A stretch of 64,000 nucleotides of DNA from Liolophura sinensis (GCF_032854445.1 NC_088303.1:22203501-22267500); one strand, 5' to 3'. Positions 1 through 12,838 are shown, counted from the first letter of the stretch. Translations and numbers: made by a program. Notes: generated by a model not told the origin, from the letters alone.

Positions 1-543
1 TGCTGCAGATGTAGAAAGTATTATTGTACCCTGAAGACGTCTTCCTGACATCTCAGTTCTAGAGACTAAGTGAAATGTTAGTTTAAACTTATTTTGCATT
101 GGTGTTTCTGTTTTGAAGTGATTTTAAAGAAGAGCTGAAAATATTTGTGCTGAACTGGTTGTCCTGATTTTGTACGCGTAAAATTTATTTGTACATGTAA
201 ACATAAGTGTTTGTATACATGGCATTCACGAGGGGTAGGCAGGTCTGTGTTATGTATTTGTTTGTTCTGTCTGTACTTTGAGGCCCTGCTACTCCATTTG
301 TTTTCGAATTCAGATTTCCAGAATTACTGTACCATTGAATTGGCCTGTTATCATTCGTCTTGTCAAAATTGACGAATTGCTTCATGTAAACGTGGTTTAA
401 AGTATGACGTGACTCCAGAGTGAACCCCAGACCTACCACTTTAGGAGGAGACACTCTGCCGCTTCATCATGATAGTGTGGGTAGCTCCCCATTTACCAGT
501 TTGTCTAACTTTCTGTTCTTCACATGACGCTGTTTTGTTCCAG

Positions 544-1576
544 ATTTTTATAATTTTGACAATGGGTCTAGCCCAGATACAACACAGGAGGATGCTGACG
601 AACTCTTCTTCCCTGAAGGTGAGAAAACTGGTGAGAATTCCCACAAAAAAGAACTTGCCTCATTGTCTGTGAGTAGTGAAAACAGCCTGAGCTCTGATGT
701 GACATTACTTGGGCACAACACAATTTCCACCGACTCAGTCAGTGGCCATCTTGATGATGACCTTCAGGAGGACCCTGACAAAGGCTCACAGAAAGACATC
801 TCTGATTGGATCAACCAGTTGGACACGTTGAGGCGGAAGCTAGTGGAGCTCAAGAAGAACAGGTGTGTTTTTTTTCTTTCTAAGCCAAAGTTGTACCCCT
901 GGGTTGGTGAGGGTGAGTGAGGGAGAGGGGAGGAGGGCTGTTCTTATAAAACATTATGTGCCACCTTAACATACTAAGATCTTCTACTGTATTAGAAACA
1001 CTGATTTTACGAAAAAATATTACTGGAAAGTGTAATTTGTGTGTGTGTGTGATTTTTGATTATTTATGTGGAGACATGTATCTGAACTGAATCGTGTTAG
1101 CCTCCTTCCCAAAATGTATCATGTACTTTTGCTAAGGTTTCTCGTGGCTTTGAAAGATTTCTTCTTCTGTCAAACCTTTTCTAAATTTATAAATGTTTGT
1201 TATAACCTTTGTGACAATCATGGGTTATGTAAAGTTTTTATGCAGTTTATATCTGTTGGGAATGTAGAGTCTACTTTTCACATTTTTATAACCTGTACAA
1301 CTTCAATATTTCAAAATAACGTACATTCTGAAAAGAGCCTTTCTGGTATTGATCATGGTTGAATGCATTTGTCTGAATGTGATGTTAACTTTGAGCAGGA
1401 TAAAGATTCGAGATAAACGCCTGCGAGCCAGAGATGAGAAGGAACTGTTTATTTGTGAGGAAGAATTTCAGCGATTAGACGATGCCTGCAAGGAGACAGG
1501 TCAGGAGATATCTGAGCTAGAGGGGCGGATCAAGCTGGTGGAGGGACACGAGTTGACACACTCCACGGAGGCCTAG
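544..1576 (+). CDS. 3' end of an unrecognised coiled-coil protein gene (two coding exons)
   Basis: Two exons join in frame: 544-862 (acceptor ttgttccag, donor AG|gtgtgt, phase 2) and 1399-1576 (acceptor gagcag, stop TAG at 1574-1576). The first encodes an acidic, Ser-rich low-complexity stretch, then a basic/Leu-rich helix (DTLRRKLVELKKN). The second continues as a charged helix (KRLRARDEKEL, ISELEGRIKLVE) ending in THSTEA. The heptad-like spacing of Leu/Ile suggests a C-terminal coiled coil, so a dimerisation or scaffold tail is plausible. I do not recognise the family, and the N-terminal exons lie outside the window. The open frame continues in phase with the upstream acceptor, so 544 is an internal exon start and not a translation start. 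The protein could belong to a cytoskeletal or trafficking adaptor, but nothing here proves that. Confidence 0.7.
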
Positions 1577-2160
1577 CCAGCACAGAGAATCTTACAGGTA
1601 TGAGAAATATGGGCAGTGGTTTTCAGGTTATGCCATAAAATTTGATGATTGCAGGTTATTTATCCCCATATTGAAGATATTCCAAAATAAAATTATGGTC
1701 AGAAGGCTGATAATTCATCATTTCAGTTCAATTCTGCTATTCCACTCACATCACTATAACTTGATGATAACATTTCTGTACATATGGTGTGCAACACTCA
1801 CTGGGGAAAAGATGTTTGCATAATAAACACAGAAATGCAAGGGCTGTTTGGCAGGAGTGGGGAGGGTTGAGAGAATAATGATCTTGTGAGGTTTTGTATT
1901 CAAATTCAGCAGGCGATCATGTGTTGTGTACTTTTGTGTTGACATCAGTGTTAATTGTCTGGTGCTGTATGATGTGTACAGGTTTTGTCTGTATTAGTAA
2001 CCCTGGCACATAAAAAAACAAGGGAATATCAGTTGATTAGATGTATATATGATGTTTGATTTATATTTCTGCTTTCAGATTGTGTGTCTGATGTACAGGC
2101 TGCTATACACGTAACATGTATGGAGGAAGACTTCAGACTAACGTTGTGACTACTTCATGC
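1577..2160 (+). other. 3' UTR with a spliced intron (1598-2078)
   Basis: After the stop at 1574-1576 a good donor (cttacag|gtatga) lies at 1597/1598 and a good acceptor (tgctttcag) ends at 2078. The 3' UTR therefore appears to contain a 481-bp intron. The junction lies only 21 nt after the stop, inside the ~50-55 nt limit below which nonsense-mediated decay is not triggered. The UTR end is not certain; an AATAAA at 3171-3176 is one candidate signal. Confidence 0.45.
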
Positions 2161-5100
2161 TTAACTTCCTAAGTGCCATGTTTGGTTGTGAATTGTATTT
2201 TTTTTTAACCTTTTATTGTTTTTGTTTATTATTATTATTACCATTTCTACATGGACATTTTGTCCCATTTTTGTAAGGGAGCATCCATAGTTCCATTTGT
2301 ATATAGACATGTACCTGCTCATTGAGTTGTTCTCCTGTGTTGTTTTTACCTTGTACATAATTGCTCCACCTGTGGAATATCCTCTCATTATGGACATAAT
2401 TGAGCAGATGTGCTGGCTGAACCTGGGTCAAATTTGCAAACAAATGATCAGTGGCAAATTTAAGTGAAACATTCAGTTTGAAAAAATCGGTGTGTAGTTT
2501 TATGTTTTTTAAAGGCTTGGGATACTTTGTCGTCAATAATACTGGACGTTCATGATTTGGGAATCATAATATTTTATTTTGGGTATAAATATGTTAGACC
2601 CGTATAAATTTACAGTATAAAAGCTCTGTACAATTACTGACTATTACTGTGTTAAAAATTTTGCTCCTTTTGCTCTACACTCCCATCCCCTTTTCCTGTG
2701 GATCCTTGGACTGTGATGAGCTCCGTTTAACCATTTTTTCTGCTATATATTTGATAATATTTGGAAAATACCAAGTTGGAGATCACAAACAAGAAGATCA
2801 AACTGCAAATATTTATCTTCCGATTTTGTTTTTTTTTTTTTTTTTGTTTTTTTTTTTAATTTTAATAATTTTTTTGTCCATTATATATATATATGTATAG
2901 CCCCAGTAATAGGGATGGAAACGAATAGACTTTTTCATGAAAATATCCTTCTCAAGTGAAAGTAACCACCATACGTACAATTTATTGAAATACTCAGATG
3001 CTGTTAATCTCTCTGTTATATCTTATTCTTGCTATGGAGACTGTAGTACCTGTATTCAAATTTGTTGACTCATTTTCAGAGTACCTTATTTGTTTTTGTT
3101 GAAGGTTGACATGGTTGATATTTGCATAAAATTTGATGGGGGGAAAATACGTTAAACTTTAAGTCTTTTAAATAAAGGCATCCGTCCAACGTTGCTCTGG
3201 AAATTAATATCTGAAATACTCCAGACATACTCTGTGTCACTAAATAGTCAATAAAGGTGCCTTAAAAATAATGCTCTCACTGAAAAGTACTAAAATCCTT
3301 CATTCTTAACAGAATATCATTTCATGTGTAGTCAGATCTCAAAGCTCTTCTGGTAAAGTGAATATACTTCAGTTGATTTATTTCCTAACTATTAGTTCAG
3401 CTAGGATTCATCTTATAGTCATTGAACCACATGTAGATCATTGACATTCAGGTTGAAGACGAATAAGAAACAGACTAAAACTCAATTGCATATGGACAGA
3501 ATGAATAGCAAGAGACTACAACTCCTCGTGAAAATAGTGTATTAAACTAGAAAGAGATTAAAACTCCTCTACCGTGAACTTTCATTTCTGGTTTCCTACA
3601 TTTCAGTAATGAAGGTTTTCTTTTTACGAATGTTGCAAAGAGCACATATAAATTTAGTTCAGGTTTAGTTCAATAGTAATACAAGGTAAAGGGTCACAAA
3701 AATATTTCTTACTTAGAAAATGTAATATGATACATGTAGTAATAATTTTGAGTATTTTGAGCTAGTATGGATTTTAATGTATGAGTTATAGTCTTTACTC
3801 TTGTAGTTTGAAAGAATAATTCATTGTGTTTGTTGAGAAAGAAAAGGTATTCTTGTTCATGTATGTTACAGTTATTTAGACACTTTGTAGTGTTGGAACA
3901 TTTGTATTTATGATAGAACATTTTGTAACAGTGTACAAATGTTGTGCATGGTGCTGATCGCTTACACCAAATTTTGATGCTGGTACTATTACAATGTGCT
4001 CCATTTTTCTCATGTTGTGATCATTTTCCCTGCAAATATTTCATCAGAATTTTACAATTGGGTGTGCAAGAAATATTCTTTTTTATGCCAAAAAGGAAAT
4101 GACTGCATATTAATGACTTCTAAACTTTTCGTATGCAAAAAGGTTGAGAAGTCAGGTTATGATGCGTACATATATTCCCTCCACTTGAAATTTCTCTATA
4201 TTATCCAAAGATTTTAATCATATTATAACAATATACCTAACCTCTCTACCTGTATTGGTTTGCACGCATACTGTTGTACCATGGTTGTCATGACAAAATG
4301 TTTTGACTTTACAAAAACCTGGTTGCTGAAAGTGTTTGTGGTTTGGTGTTCAACACTAATGGAATACATAATATTTAATTACAATGTGGAGATACAAGTT
4401 ACAACAAACATGATATTTTCTCAGACCTGCTTATAATGACCCAATCACAAAGATTTGTCATTGTCCATTAACTCCCTCTAGCAGAGTTATTGTTTTCAGC
4501 TTTAATACCTTTCTAAATATTAAAAATGTTGGTCAGGTTTTTACCACACATGTATAGTAATATTCTCAGGTAGTATAGGGCTGATATTTACACGCATAAA
4601 TCTGGATGATAAAATGAAGAATACTGTAAATAATTTGTAACTGTATCCTGTTTTGGCATCTTCATTCACTGCTGTGCTATTACCAAATATTACAGTATGC
4701 TTACTGCTACTTGAGCTGAGGAGTACCATTTAAGATAAACAAGATGGTGATTGTCTGACAGAAAAAAAACCCTTCAAGCTTTTCCCATGGCTTGCCCTAC
4801 AGTCTTGTTAGTTTTATGTATTTAAGCTTTAACAATAGAATTGATCAGAATGATAATTCTGAGCCCCAAAAGTAATGTTAGGCTGCATTTGTTGAAATAT
4901 TTACCACACTGACTTAGCCTTATTTATGGGGTCCAATGCAAGCAAATGTATAATTTTGTTAAAATAAGAAATGTATAAAAAGAGTCTGGATTTTCAGAAT
5001 TAAATATTTTTTTAATGTGTTGATTGTCACTGACCAAGGACTTTGTGAACCAATACATTCTTCTGGAACTTGAAGGCAGTCATTGTTAGTTTTTGCAAAA

Positions 5101-5300
5101 ACCTGTACCAATTCAAATTATAGCCTGACAGGAAAAGTTTCACGTTTATGTAAATGTGTGGTTTAAAGGATACATGAAAAGGAACTATAAAACAAACATT
5201 ATGTTTGTATGCCAGATGAAGAAAATTATGCCCTGGAAGTTTTGTTCAAAAAAAAATTCATTTTGGAGGGGTATGCATATTTTCCGACAACGGCCAGATT
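2161..5300. other. No gene seen; possible long 3' UTR then intergenic or intronic DNA
   Basis: The stretch is AT-rich with homopolymer T runs (2828-2870), a short TA run (2882-2894) and AATAAA signals at 3171 and near 3250. No open frame here has splice sites, biased codon use or a recognisable motif. Confidence 0.4.
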
Positions 5301-5307
5301 TTTTCAG

Positions 5308-5579
5308 AAATTACGTCATAGTTGATCTTGCTCGGAACTCGGTGAACATCTCAGAAGTGCCCCGGCCCGGTGAACCGCGTCGCTACAGTGTGGGCAAGGT
5401 GATGTACACAGATACTGTATGGCTTCTGTGGGCCAGCTTAGCGCCCCTCCGTGCCCCTACACGCACCCTACATTTGGTCTGTTCCCCCCACACCTTCGCC
5501 CCATGTGGCCAGATCTGTTCGGTCAGTCACTCACAGATTTCTTTTTAAACAGGGATCATCCTTGACGTTACGGCTGTAA
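5308..5579 (+). CDS. Candidate terminal exon pair (5308-5398, 5553-5579), protein family unknown
   Basis: A locally GC-rich block starts after a good acceptor (gattttttcag, ending 5307) and reads NYVIVDLARNSVNISEVP, then a Pro/Arg/Gly-rich stretch to YSVGK at 5398. A donor (AAG|gtgatg) follows. The next acceptor (tttttaaacag) ends at 5552 and adds GSSLTLRL and a stop (5577-5579). AATAAA lies at 5614-5619 with T/GT-rich sequence after it. The intron is 154 bp. The first exon needs two bases from upstream, which is the phase left by the donor at 862 of the upstream gene. It could therefore be an alternative last exon of that gene or the end of a separate one. Gene identity is unknown. Confidence 0.35.
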
Positions 5580-5613
5580 GCTACTTAATTTCCGGACTGA
5601 CCGTTGGAGCGTT

Positions 5614-5619
5614 AATAAA
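5614..5619 (+). promoter_or_regulatory. Candidate polyadenylation signal AATAAA
   Basis: AATAAA lies 35 nt after the candidate stop at 5577-5579 and is followed by a T/GT-rich stretch, the usual layout of a cleavage site. Confidence 0.35.
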
Positions 5620-8110
5620 ACTGTACTTTGAAGCTTTGTTTGTACTGTTATATGTTACTACACATGATAATCTGCACTTTAAGAAATCAAACCAAAGTGT
5701 TTCATGCATCCATTAATAATCCTGTAAGAAACTAGATTTTTATCTATTGAAATGGTACAATTTACCTTTAGCCCAGCATGTACATGTGTCTACAGATTTT
5801 CTTCTTTATGGATATGTCTTATGTTCTTTTATTTGCTTTTTTCATCATTATTGTTGTGAAACTTTAAATCTGTCCATTTCTAGCAAAAAGTTGTCCTTGT
5901 CTAACTTGTGTTTTAGTTTTCCACATATTATATCGTGTCAGTTTTTAAATGACTGCCTGTACATTTGTAGCCATCCATGCTATTTTTTTGATCTTTTGAT
6001 TTCAGTCCAAGTTTATAGTAATAATATCATGGGTGTGTTTTTATCATGTTTTCACTGGTGCAAAGAATGTGCAAAATTTACTGTGGTAAAATGCCAGTCA
6101 CATGTATACATGAACAGTAGTGTTGTTATATATATTTGCTTGTATGATGTAAAAGTTATTTTGGTACTACCAATAAATGACCAAATATGTGTAGCCCATA
6201 TTTGTAACACAGTCTTGTTGTAATGATGGAAGTGTACGTGTAGATATTTCAGCTCTGACATTTCGATCACAATGCTGACTGATTTGTGTTATTCAGCTGG
6301 CAGCCTCAGTGATAGATTAGTCTCCCTTGAATAGGTGCAAAACCCAGACAGACATAATGGTCGAATAAAACCTGTAAGTAATGTGTTATGAACATGGGCA
6401 TATTGTAATGCAAAACTTGGACTATTTGTGTGTCGAATTGTGCTAAAAAATGTTAGGCATTGCACTTGCTGTGTTGCAACAACATTCTGGCTTTGTTTTT
6501 GACCATAGTAGGAAAAAAAACATAAACAACACCGAAAACCAATGAAGGGTACATGTTGGAATTCTTTGTGGACTTTAAACAGTTGTCAGCTTAAACGTGA
6601 AGTTATTCATGAAGTCTGTTTAAACTTGTAAATTTCAAGTATGAAGATCTTAAAACTGTTAGATTTCAACTCTTTACAAAAGATTCCTTGCTGTAAAACA
6701 GCCTTGTCAGTGTGCATTATTGGACATTATTTTCCTTGTAAAGTACTGATAATAGCAATATTACATTACTGCAATGCTTTTCTCAGTCTTGTGTAAAATG
6801 GTTAACCTGTTTGGGTGTAACCACATTTTTTAGGCATTTGCGATAGCTTTTATATAACGTTGGCTGTGGTTGCTTTTTTGTGAGCATCAATGGTGTATGA
6901 CTATTGTGTTAAAACATAACCAAATGGAAGCTCTGAGCCCTATGACTTAAACTTTTTTGTTTCCACCTGACTGAGCATTCCCCAGACCAAGCTTTGTCTA
7001 TTCCTTTTGTCAGCTGTACCATACTCCTGTGCACCTCATGCACTCAATTCCAATCAATTCCAGGTGAGAATCCAGGTCATTATAAGTGCACCACTTACAC
7101 AGTTTTAGACCAGATACCATTGGTGCAAGATGTTTTAATAGAGATTTTGATAGTTTTATAACCTTTCTGATTATTTTGTTTCTTTTTTTCCCCCCACATG
7201 TGGGTTTATACATGTACATCATCAACATTGCTAATTTCATGTGTTTTAACAACTAAAGATGGTAGAAGGCTTAATCCATATATCATGCATAAAATGTAGG
7301 ATCTATTTTTTGATTTTGTGGTTTATATACATGTACCTCTCATTTTCGATCAGTTGCTATTCTTTTTTCCTAGATTCTGTGAAATATACCAAGGTTTTGA
7401 GGAATTATCATAATATTTCTTGTAGTGTGTCATAATCAAAGTTCACATGCCACATGATGATCAAATAATGAACCAATTGTAAAAACTACACTTTATGTGG
7501 AATGAACAACAGTTATACTCATCTGTTGGAAACATCTATTTTAGACATATGTAAATCCAAAGGGTCAGTACCGTCTAAAGACAACTGTCTTTCAAATGTC
7601 ATAGGGAAGAAGTAAAAGTGCAATATTAAGTAGATTTTTTCCTTGTCCTAGAAGCGATATTTCCAGACTGATGATTTTGACCATTAAGTCCAATTAGAAT
7701 TTCTTATCTCTTTTGTAAATACTTCTGTGCTAGAAAGATATTTGTAAATAGATTCAGAATTTTTGTTATTTTTGGGTAACTCTGAAAGTAAGAAGTATGA
7801 GTGAGTGTGTGTGAGTGAACAGATGAATTTACTTCTTCTTTGATGTTGTCATTTCATATTTCATCTTTTGTTTGTTTTTTTACCTTTCTCTAGATGAGAC
7901 CTGCTCAGACCAAGGTTTTGTTGACATTTCAGGCATTCTGTCAAAATGCTGAATAAAGTATGTTTTACATACAGAGTTTGTTATCAGGGTTCTTTGGTCA
8001 GCAAACAAATGATTTAATTGGAATCATGTATTTAGATCAGGTGCATTATTATGTCACTTCATCCTAACTGTTAAGTTTATATACAAATTTAAAAGGTTAC
8101 AGTGTTCACC
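5620..8110. other. No gene seen
   Basis: AT-rich DNA with scattered tacatgtaca motifs. Open frames such as 5747-6223 lack flanking splice sites and have T-rich, low-complexity translations, so I see no supportable gene. Confidence 0.4.
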
Positions 8111-8121
8111 TCTAAGTCAGG

Positions 8122-8373
8122 AGGGGCGTCCGTGGCTGAGGGGTTAGCACACCAGTGCTGCACAATGACCCTGGAGCCTCCCACCAATGTAGTTGCTGTG
8201 AGGTCAAGTCCAGCTCATGCTGGCATCCTCTGCAGGCGGCATGTGGGAAAATCAGCAACCTGCAAATGGTCGTGGGTTTCCCCCGGGCTCTGCCCAGTTT
8301 TTTTGAACTATAATGCTGGCCACAGTCGTACAGGTGAAATACTCTTGAGGACGGCGTAAAACACCAATCATGT
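8122..8373 (+). mobile_element. tRNA-derived SINE, full-length-like copy
   Basis: The head (gtggctgaggggttag, box A-like) starts about 8124. The body includes tccagctcatgctggcat, aacctgcaaatggtcgtggg and ctctgcccag. The conserved tail (gctggccacagtcgtac ... cggcgtaaaacaccaatca) ends about 8373. The same tail recurs in both orientations elsewhere in the window, which defines the family. Confidence 0.75.
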
Positions 8374-8530
8374 AAAATATTCTAATAAAATCTAAGTCGG
8401 GAAACCTGGGATTAAACCCAGGTCTGGTTGTACCAAAGACAAAAACGGTATTTATTGCTACCTCTGTCGGTGCTCAGCACTGAGAGGTTAGAACAAGGTA
8501 AGAGGGCTGGTTGGCATGGATCCAGTATGA

Positions 8531-8715
8531 TTATTTATTTATTGGTGTTTTATGCCATACTCAAGAATATTTCACTTATACTGGCAGACCTTCCCACATA
8601 CATCCGGAGAGGAAGCCAGCATGAGCTGGATTTGAACTCACAGTGACCACATTGGTGAGAGACTCCTGGGTCATTACGCTGTGCTAGCACACTAACCAAA
8701 CTGAGCCACTGAGTA
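8531..8715 (-). mobile_element. tRNA-derived SINE, same family, inverted
   Basis: It begins with a ttatttatttattggtgttt tail. The reverse complement reads through the SINE body to the tRNA-like head near 8713 (ctaaccaaactgagccactg on the plus strand). With the copy at 8122-8373 it forms an inverted pair about 160 bp apart. Confidence 0.7.
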
Positions 8716-9153
8716 TAATGTGGGGTGTCATGTCAGGTGTCCTCGGCATGATGCTTAGTGGCAACACCATTTGCTGGCATTAACTTGCCTGCCGCAAGAC
8801 AACACAGTATATGTACTCACAACTACCCTTGAATCCTTGACATCATACGACTGAAAACTTATGTACTACGTTAAACCCTAAGCATAAATATATACATACA
8901 TACATACATACGTACATAGACACATACATACGTACATACATGTACATACCGAGGAGGTTAGCGTGCTACATTCAGATACCTCCAGCATGAAACCAGAATG
9001 ACAGCTCTTATGTATCTGTGAAGTATTTTGGACACCTGCAACTCCCCTAGAAGTTTTCACAAAGCACGGAACATAAGAATTTATTCGTCCAGGTATGCAC
9101 ATACTTTGGTAACTATATTTTTAGACAAAACCACCTATGTGGCATCTCATCTC

Positions 9154-11590
9154 CTTGTTGCAGGAGGGTTTCATGTTACTGTCACATTACAAGAACATCC
9201 ATCTCCTCGCAGCAGGAGGGTTTCATGTTACTGTCATGTTTCAAGAACATCCATTTCCTTGTTGCAGGAGAGTTTCATGTTACTGTCACATTTCAAGAAC
9301 ATCCATTTCCCTGTGGCAGGAGAGTTTCATGTTACTGTCATGTTACAGGAACATCCATCTCCTTGTGGCAGGAGGGCTTCAGTACTGTCACATTACAAGA
9401 ACATCCATCTCCTTGTGGCAGGAGGGTTTCATGTTACTGTCACGTTTCAAGAACATCCATGTCCTTGTGGCAGGAGGGTTTCATGTTACTGTCATGTTTC
9501 AAGAACATCCATTTCCCTGTGGCAGGAGAGTTTCATGTTACTGTCACGTTTCAAGAACATCCATCTCATTGATGCAGGAGGGTTTCAGTACTGTCATATT
9601 ACAAAAGCATCCATCTCCTTGTGGCAGGATGGTTTCATGTTACTGTCACGTTTCAAGAACATCCATGTCCTTGTGGCAGGAGGGTTTCATGTTACTGTCA
9701 TGTTTCAAGAACATCCATGTCCTTGTGGCAGGAGGGTTTCATGTTACTGTCACGTTTCAAGAACATCCATTTCCTTGTGGCAGGAGGGTTTCATGTTACT
9801 GTCACGTTTCAAGAACATCCATGTCCTTGTGGCAGGAGGGTTTCATGTTACTGTCACGTTTCAAGAACATCCATGTCCTTGTGGCAGGAGGGTTTCATGT
9901 TACTGTCATATTACAAGAACATCCATGTCCTTGTGGCAGGAGGGTTTCATGTTACTGTCATGTTTCAAGAACATCCATGTCCTTGTGGCAGGAGGGTTTC
10001 ATGTTATTGTCATGTTACAAGAACATCCATGTCCTTGTGGCAGGAGGGTTTCATGTTACTGTCACGTTTCAAGAACACCCATTTCCTTGTGGCAGGAGGG
10101 TTTCATGTTACTGTCATATTTCAAGAACACCCATTTCCTTGTGGCAGGAGGGTTTCATGTTACTGTCACATTTCAAGAACATCCATGTCCTTGTGGCAGG
10201 AGGGTTTCATGTTACTGTCATATTACAAGAACATCCATGTCCTTGTGGCAGGAGGGTTTCATGTTACTGTCACGTTTCAAGAACATCCATGTCCTTGTGG
10301 CAGGAGGGTTTCATGTTACTGTCATATTACAAGAACATCCATGTCCTTGTGACATGAGGATTTCATGTTACTGTCATATTTCAAGAACATCCATGTCCTT
10401 GTGGCAGGAGGGTTTCATGTTACTGTCATATTTCAAGAACACCCATTTCCTTGTGGCAGGAGGGTTTCATGTTACTGTCACGTTTCAAGAACACCCATTT
10501 CCTTGTGGCAGGAGGGTTTCATGTTACTGTCACATTTCAAGAACATCCATGTCCTTGTGGCAGGAGGGTTTCATGTTACTGTCATATTACAAGAACATCC
10601 ATGTCCTTGTGGCAGGAGGGTTTCATGTTACTGTCACGTTTCAAGAACATCCATGTCCTTGTGGCAGGAGGGTTTCATGTTACTGTCACATTTCAAGAAC
10701 ATCCATGTCCTTGTGGCAGGAGGGTTTCATGTTACTGTCATATTTCAAGAACATCCATGTCCTTGTGGCAGGAGGGTTTCATGTTACTGTCATATTTCAA
10801 GAACACCCATTTCCTTGTGGCAGGAGGGTTTCATGTTACTGTCACGTTTCAAGAACATCCATGTCCTTGTGGCAGGAGGGTTTCATGTTACTGTCATATT
10901 ACAAGAACATCCATGTCCTTGTGGCAGGAGGGTTTCATGTTACTGTCACGTTTCAAGAACATCCATGTCCTTGTGGCAGGAGGGTTTCATGTTACTGTCA
11001 TATTACAAGAACATCCATGTCCTTGTGGCAGGAGGGTTTCATGTTACTGTCACGTTTCAAGAACATCCATGTCCTTGTGGCAGGAGGGTTTCATGTTACT
11101 GTCACGTTTCAAGAACATCCATGTCCTTGTGGCAGGAGGGTTTCATGTTACTGTCATATTTCAAGAACACCCATTTCCTTTTAGCAGGAAGGTTTCAGTA
11201 CTGTCACATTAGAAGAACATTCATGTCCTTGCAGCAGGAGGATTTCAGTACTGTCATGTTTCAAGAACATCCAGTTCCTTTTAGCAGGAGGGTTTCAGTA
11301 CTGTCACATTAGAAGAACATCCATCTCCATGTAGCAGGAGAGTTTCAGTACTGTCATATTAGGGTTTCAGTACTGTTATATTACAAGAACACCCGTTTCC
11401 TTTAAGCACGAGGGTTTCAGTACTGTCATATTGTACGAACGCCCATTTTCTTGTAGCAGGAGGATTTCAGTACTGTCATATATTACAAGAACACCCATTT
11501 CCTTGTAGTAGGAGAATTTCATTACTGTCATATGTTACAAGAACACCCATTTCCATGTAGCAGGAGCGTTTCAGTACTGTCATGCTCACC
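9154..11590. repeat. 52-bp minisatellite, about 40 regular units plus degenerate 47-50 bp units
   Basis: The unit caggagggtttcatgttact... repeats with exact 52-bp spacing (e.g. starts at 9419 and 9471) to about 11,180. It then decays into shorter units lacking the catgtta segment, to about 11,590. Units differ mainly at one block (cacgtttc, catatttc, catattac, catgtttc), and these variants recur in an alternating order, suggesting a higher-order pattern. The plus strand has no stop in any frame of the unit, and 52 is not divisible by 3. A frame of 718 codons (9028-11184) therefore runs through it by cycling through all three phases. I see no evidence that it is translated. Confidence 0.95.
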
Positions 11591-11595
11591 TCCTT

Positions 11596-12838
11596 TTCAT
11601 GTTTCAATACGAAAGCAGTACGTCCCCTGCGGCATGTATCTGCTTTTATGTACATATGAAAGCAGCACACACCCAATGTCTTATGGCTGGTGTACCCATG
11701 CATATGAAAGTAGCACACCCCCAATGTCATATGGCTTGAGTATCCATGCATATGAAAGTAGCACAACCCCAATGTCTTATGGCTTGTGTACCCATGCATA
11801 TGAAAGTAAGCGCCCCCCCCACCCCCCGCCATGCCTTATCACTGTCGTACCCACATATATGAAAGAGCACACCTCCAATGTTTATGGCTTGCATACCCAT
11901 GCATATGAAATGTACACCCTGCCCCCCACTCCCAAAATCTTATATGACAAAGCTGGCATATATGGAGGTTGCACACCTCCTATGTCATATGGCTGACGTA
12001 TACATGCATTTGAAAGTTGCAAACTCCCAATGTCATGTAGCTGGAATACGTGTGCATATGACAAACCTGGCATATATGGAGGTTGCACACCCCCAATATC
12101 TTATGGTTGGTGTACCCATACTTATGAAAGTTACCCCCCCCCCCCCCATCCTCAAGGTCTTATGAGTGGCGTACCCATGCCTATGAACGTAGCACACCCC
12201 CAAGGTCTTATGGCTTGGGTACACATATAGCCATGGGTACTCGTGTAGCTGGAGCATGTGTACACGAGACAAAGCTGGCATATATGGAGGTTGCACACCT
12301 CCTATGTCTTATGGCTGACGTATACATGCATTTGAAAGTTGCAAACTCCCAATGTCATGTAGCTGGAATACATGTACATATGACAATGCTGGCATATATG
12401 GAGGTTGCACACCCCCAATATCTTATGGTTGGTGTACCCATACTTATGAAAGTTACCCCCCCCCCCCCCCCCCTCAAGGTCTTATGGGTGGAGTACCCAT
12501 GCCTATGAACGTAGCACACCCCCAAGGTCTTATGGCTTGGGTACCCATGTAGCCATGGGTACTCGTGTAACTGGAGCATGTGCACACGAGACAAAGCTGG
12601 CATATATGGAGGTTGCACACCCCCAATGTCATGTAGTTGGAGTATGTGCACATATGACAAAGCTGGCATATATGGAAGTTGCACACCCCCAATGTCATGT
12701 AGCTGGAGTACGTGGACATATGACAAGGCTGACATATATGGAGGTTGCACACCCCCAATGTCATGTAGCTGGAGTACGTGGACATATGACAAAGCTGACA
12801 TATATGGAAGTTGCACATCCCCAATATCATATGTATAC
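11596..12838. repeat. Complex minisatellite with 48-, 66- and 322-bp periods
   Basis: Units of about 48 bp start with catatgaaag (11,701 and 11,749). The segment starting acaaagctggcatatatgga occurs at 11,947, 12,269 and 12,591, exactly 322 bp apart each time, so a higher-order unit was duplicated. From 12,591 the array switches to a 66-bp tandem period (12,591, 12,657, 12,723, 12,789). Long C tracts sit at matching offsets (about 12,131 and 12,457). The many open frames here are by-products of the repeat. Confidence 0.92.

Noticed and set aside
5747-6223. 158-codon frame, Cys/Phe-rich, resembling a membrane protein
   Set aside because: T-rich DNA gives such translations by chance. There are no splice sites, no start context and no motif.
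9028-11184. A 718-codon plus-strand open frame that could be taken for a giant repeat protein
   Set aside because: It is the 52-bp array read through. All three frames are open because the unit lacks stops, no splice or start context supports it, and the residue period (52) equals three DNA units.
9154-11590. CRISPR-like array
   Set aside because: Units are contiguous 52-bp copies with no unique spacers, in animal DNA.
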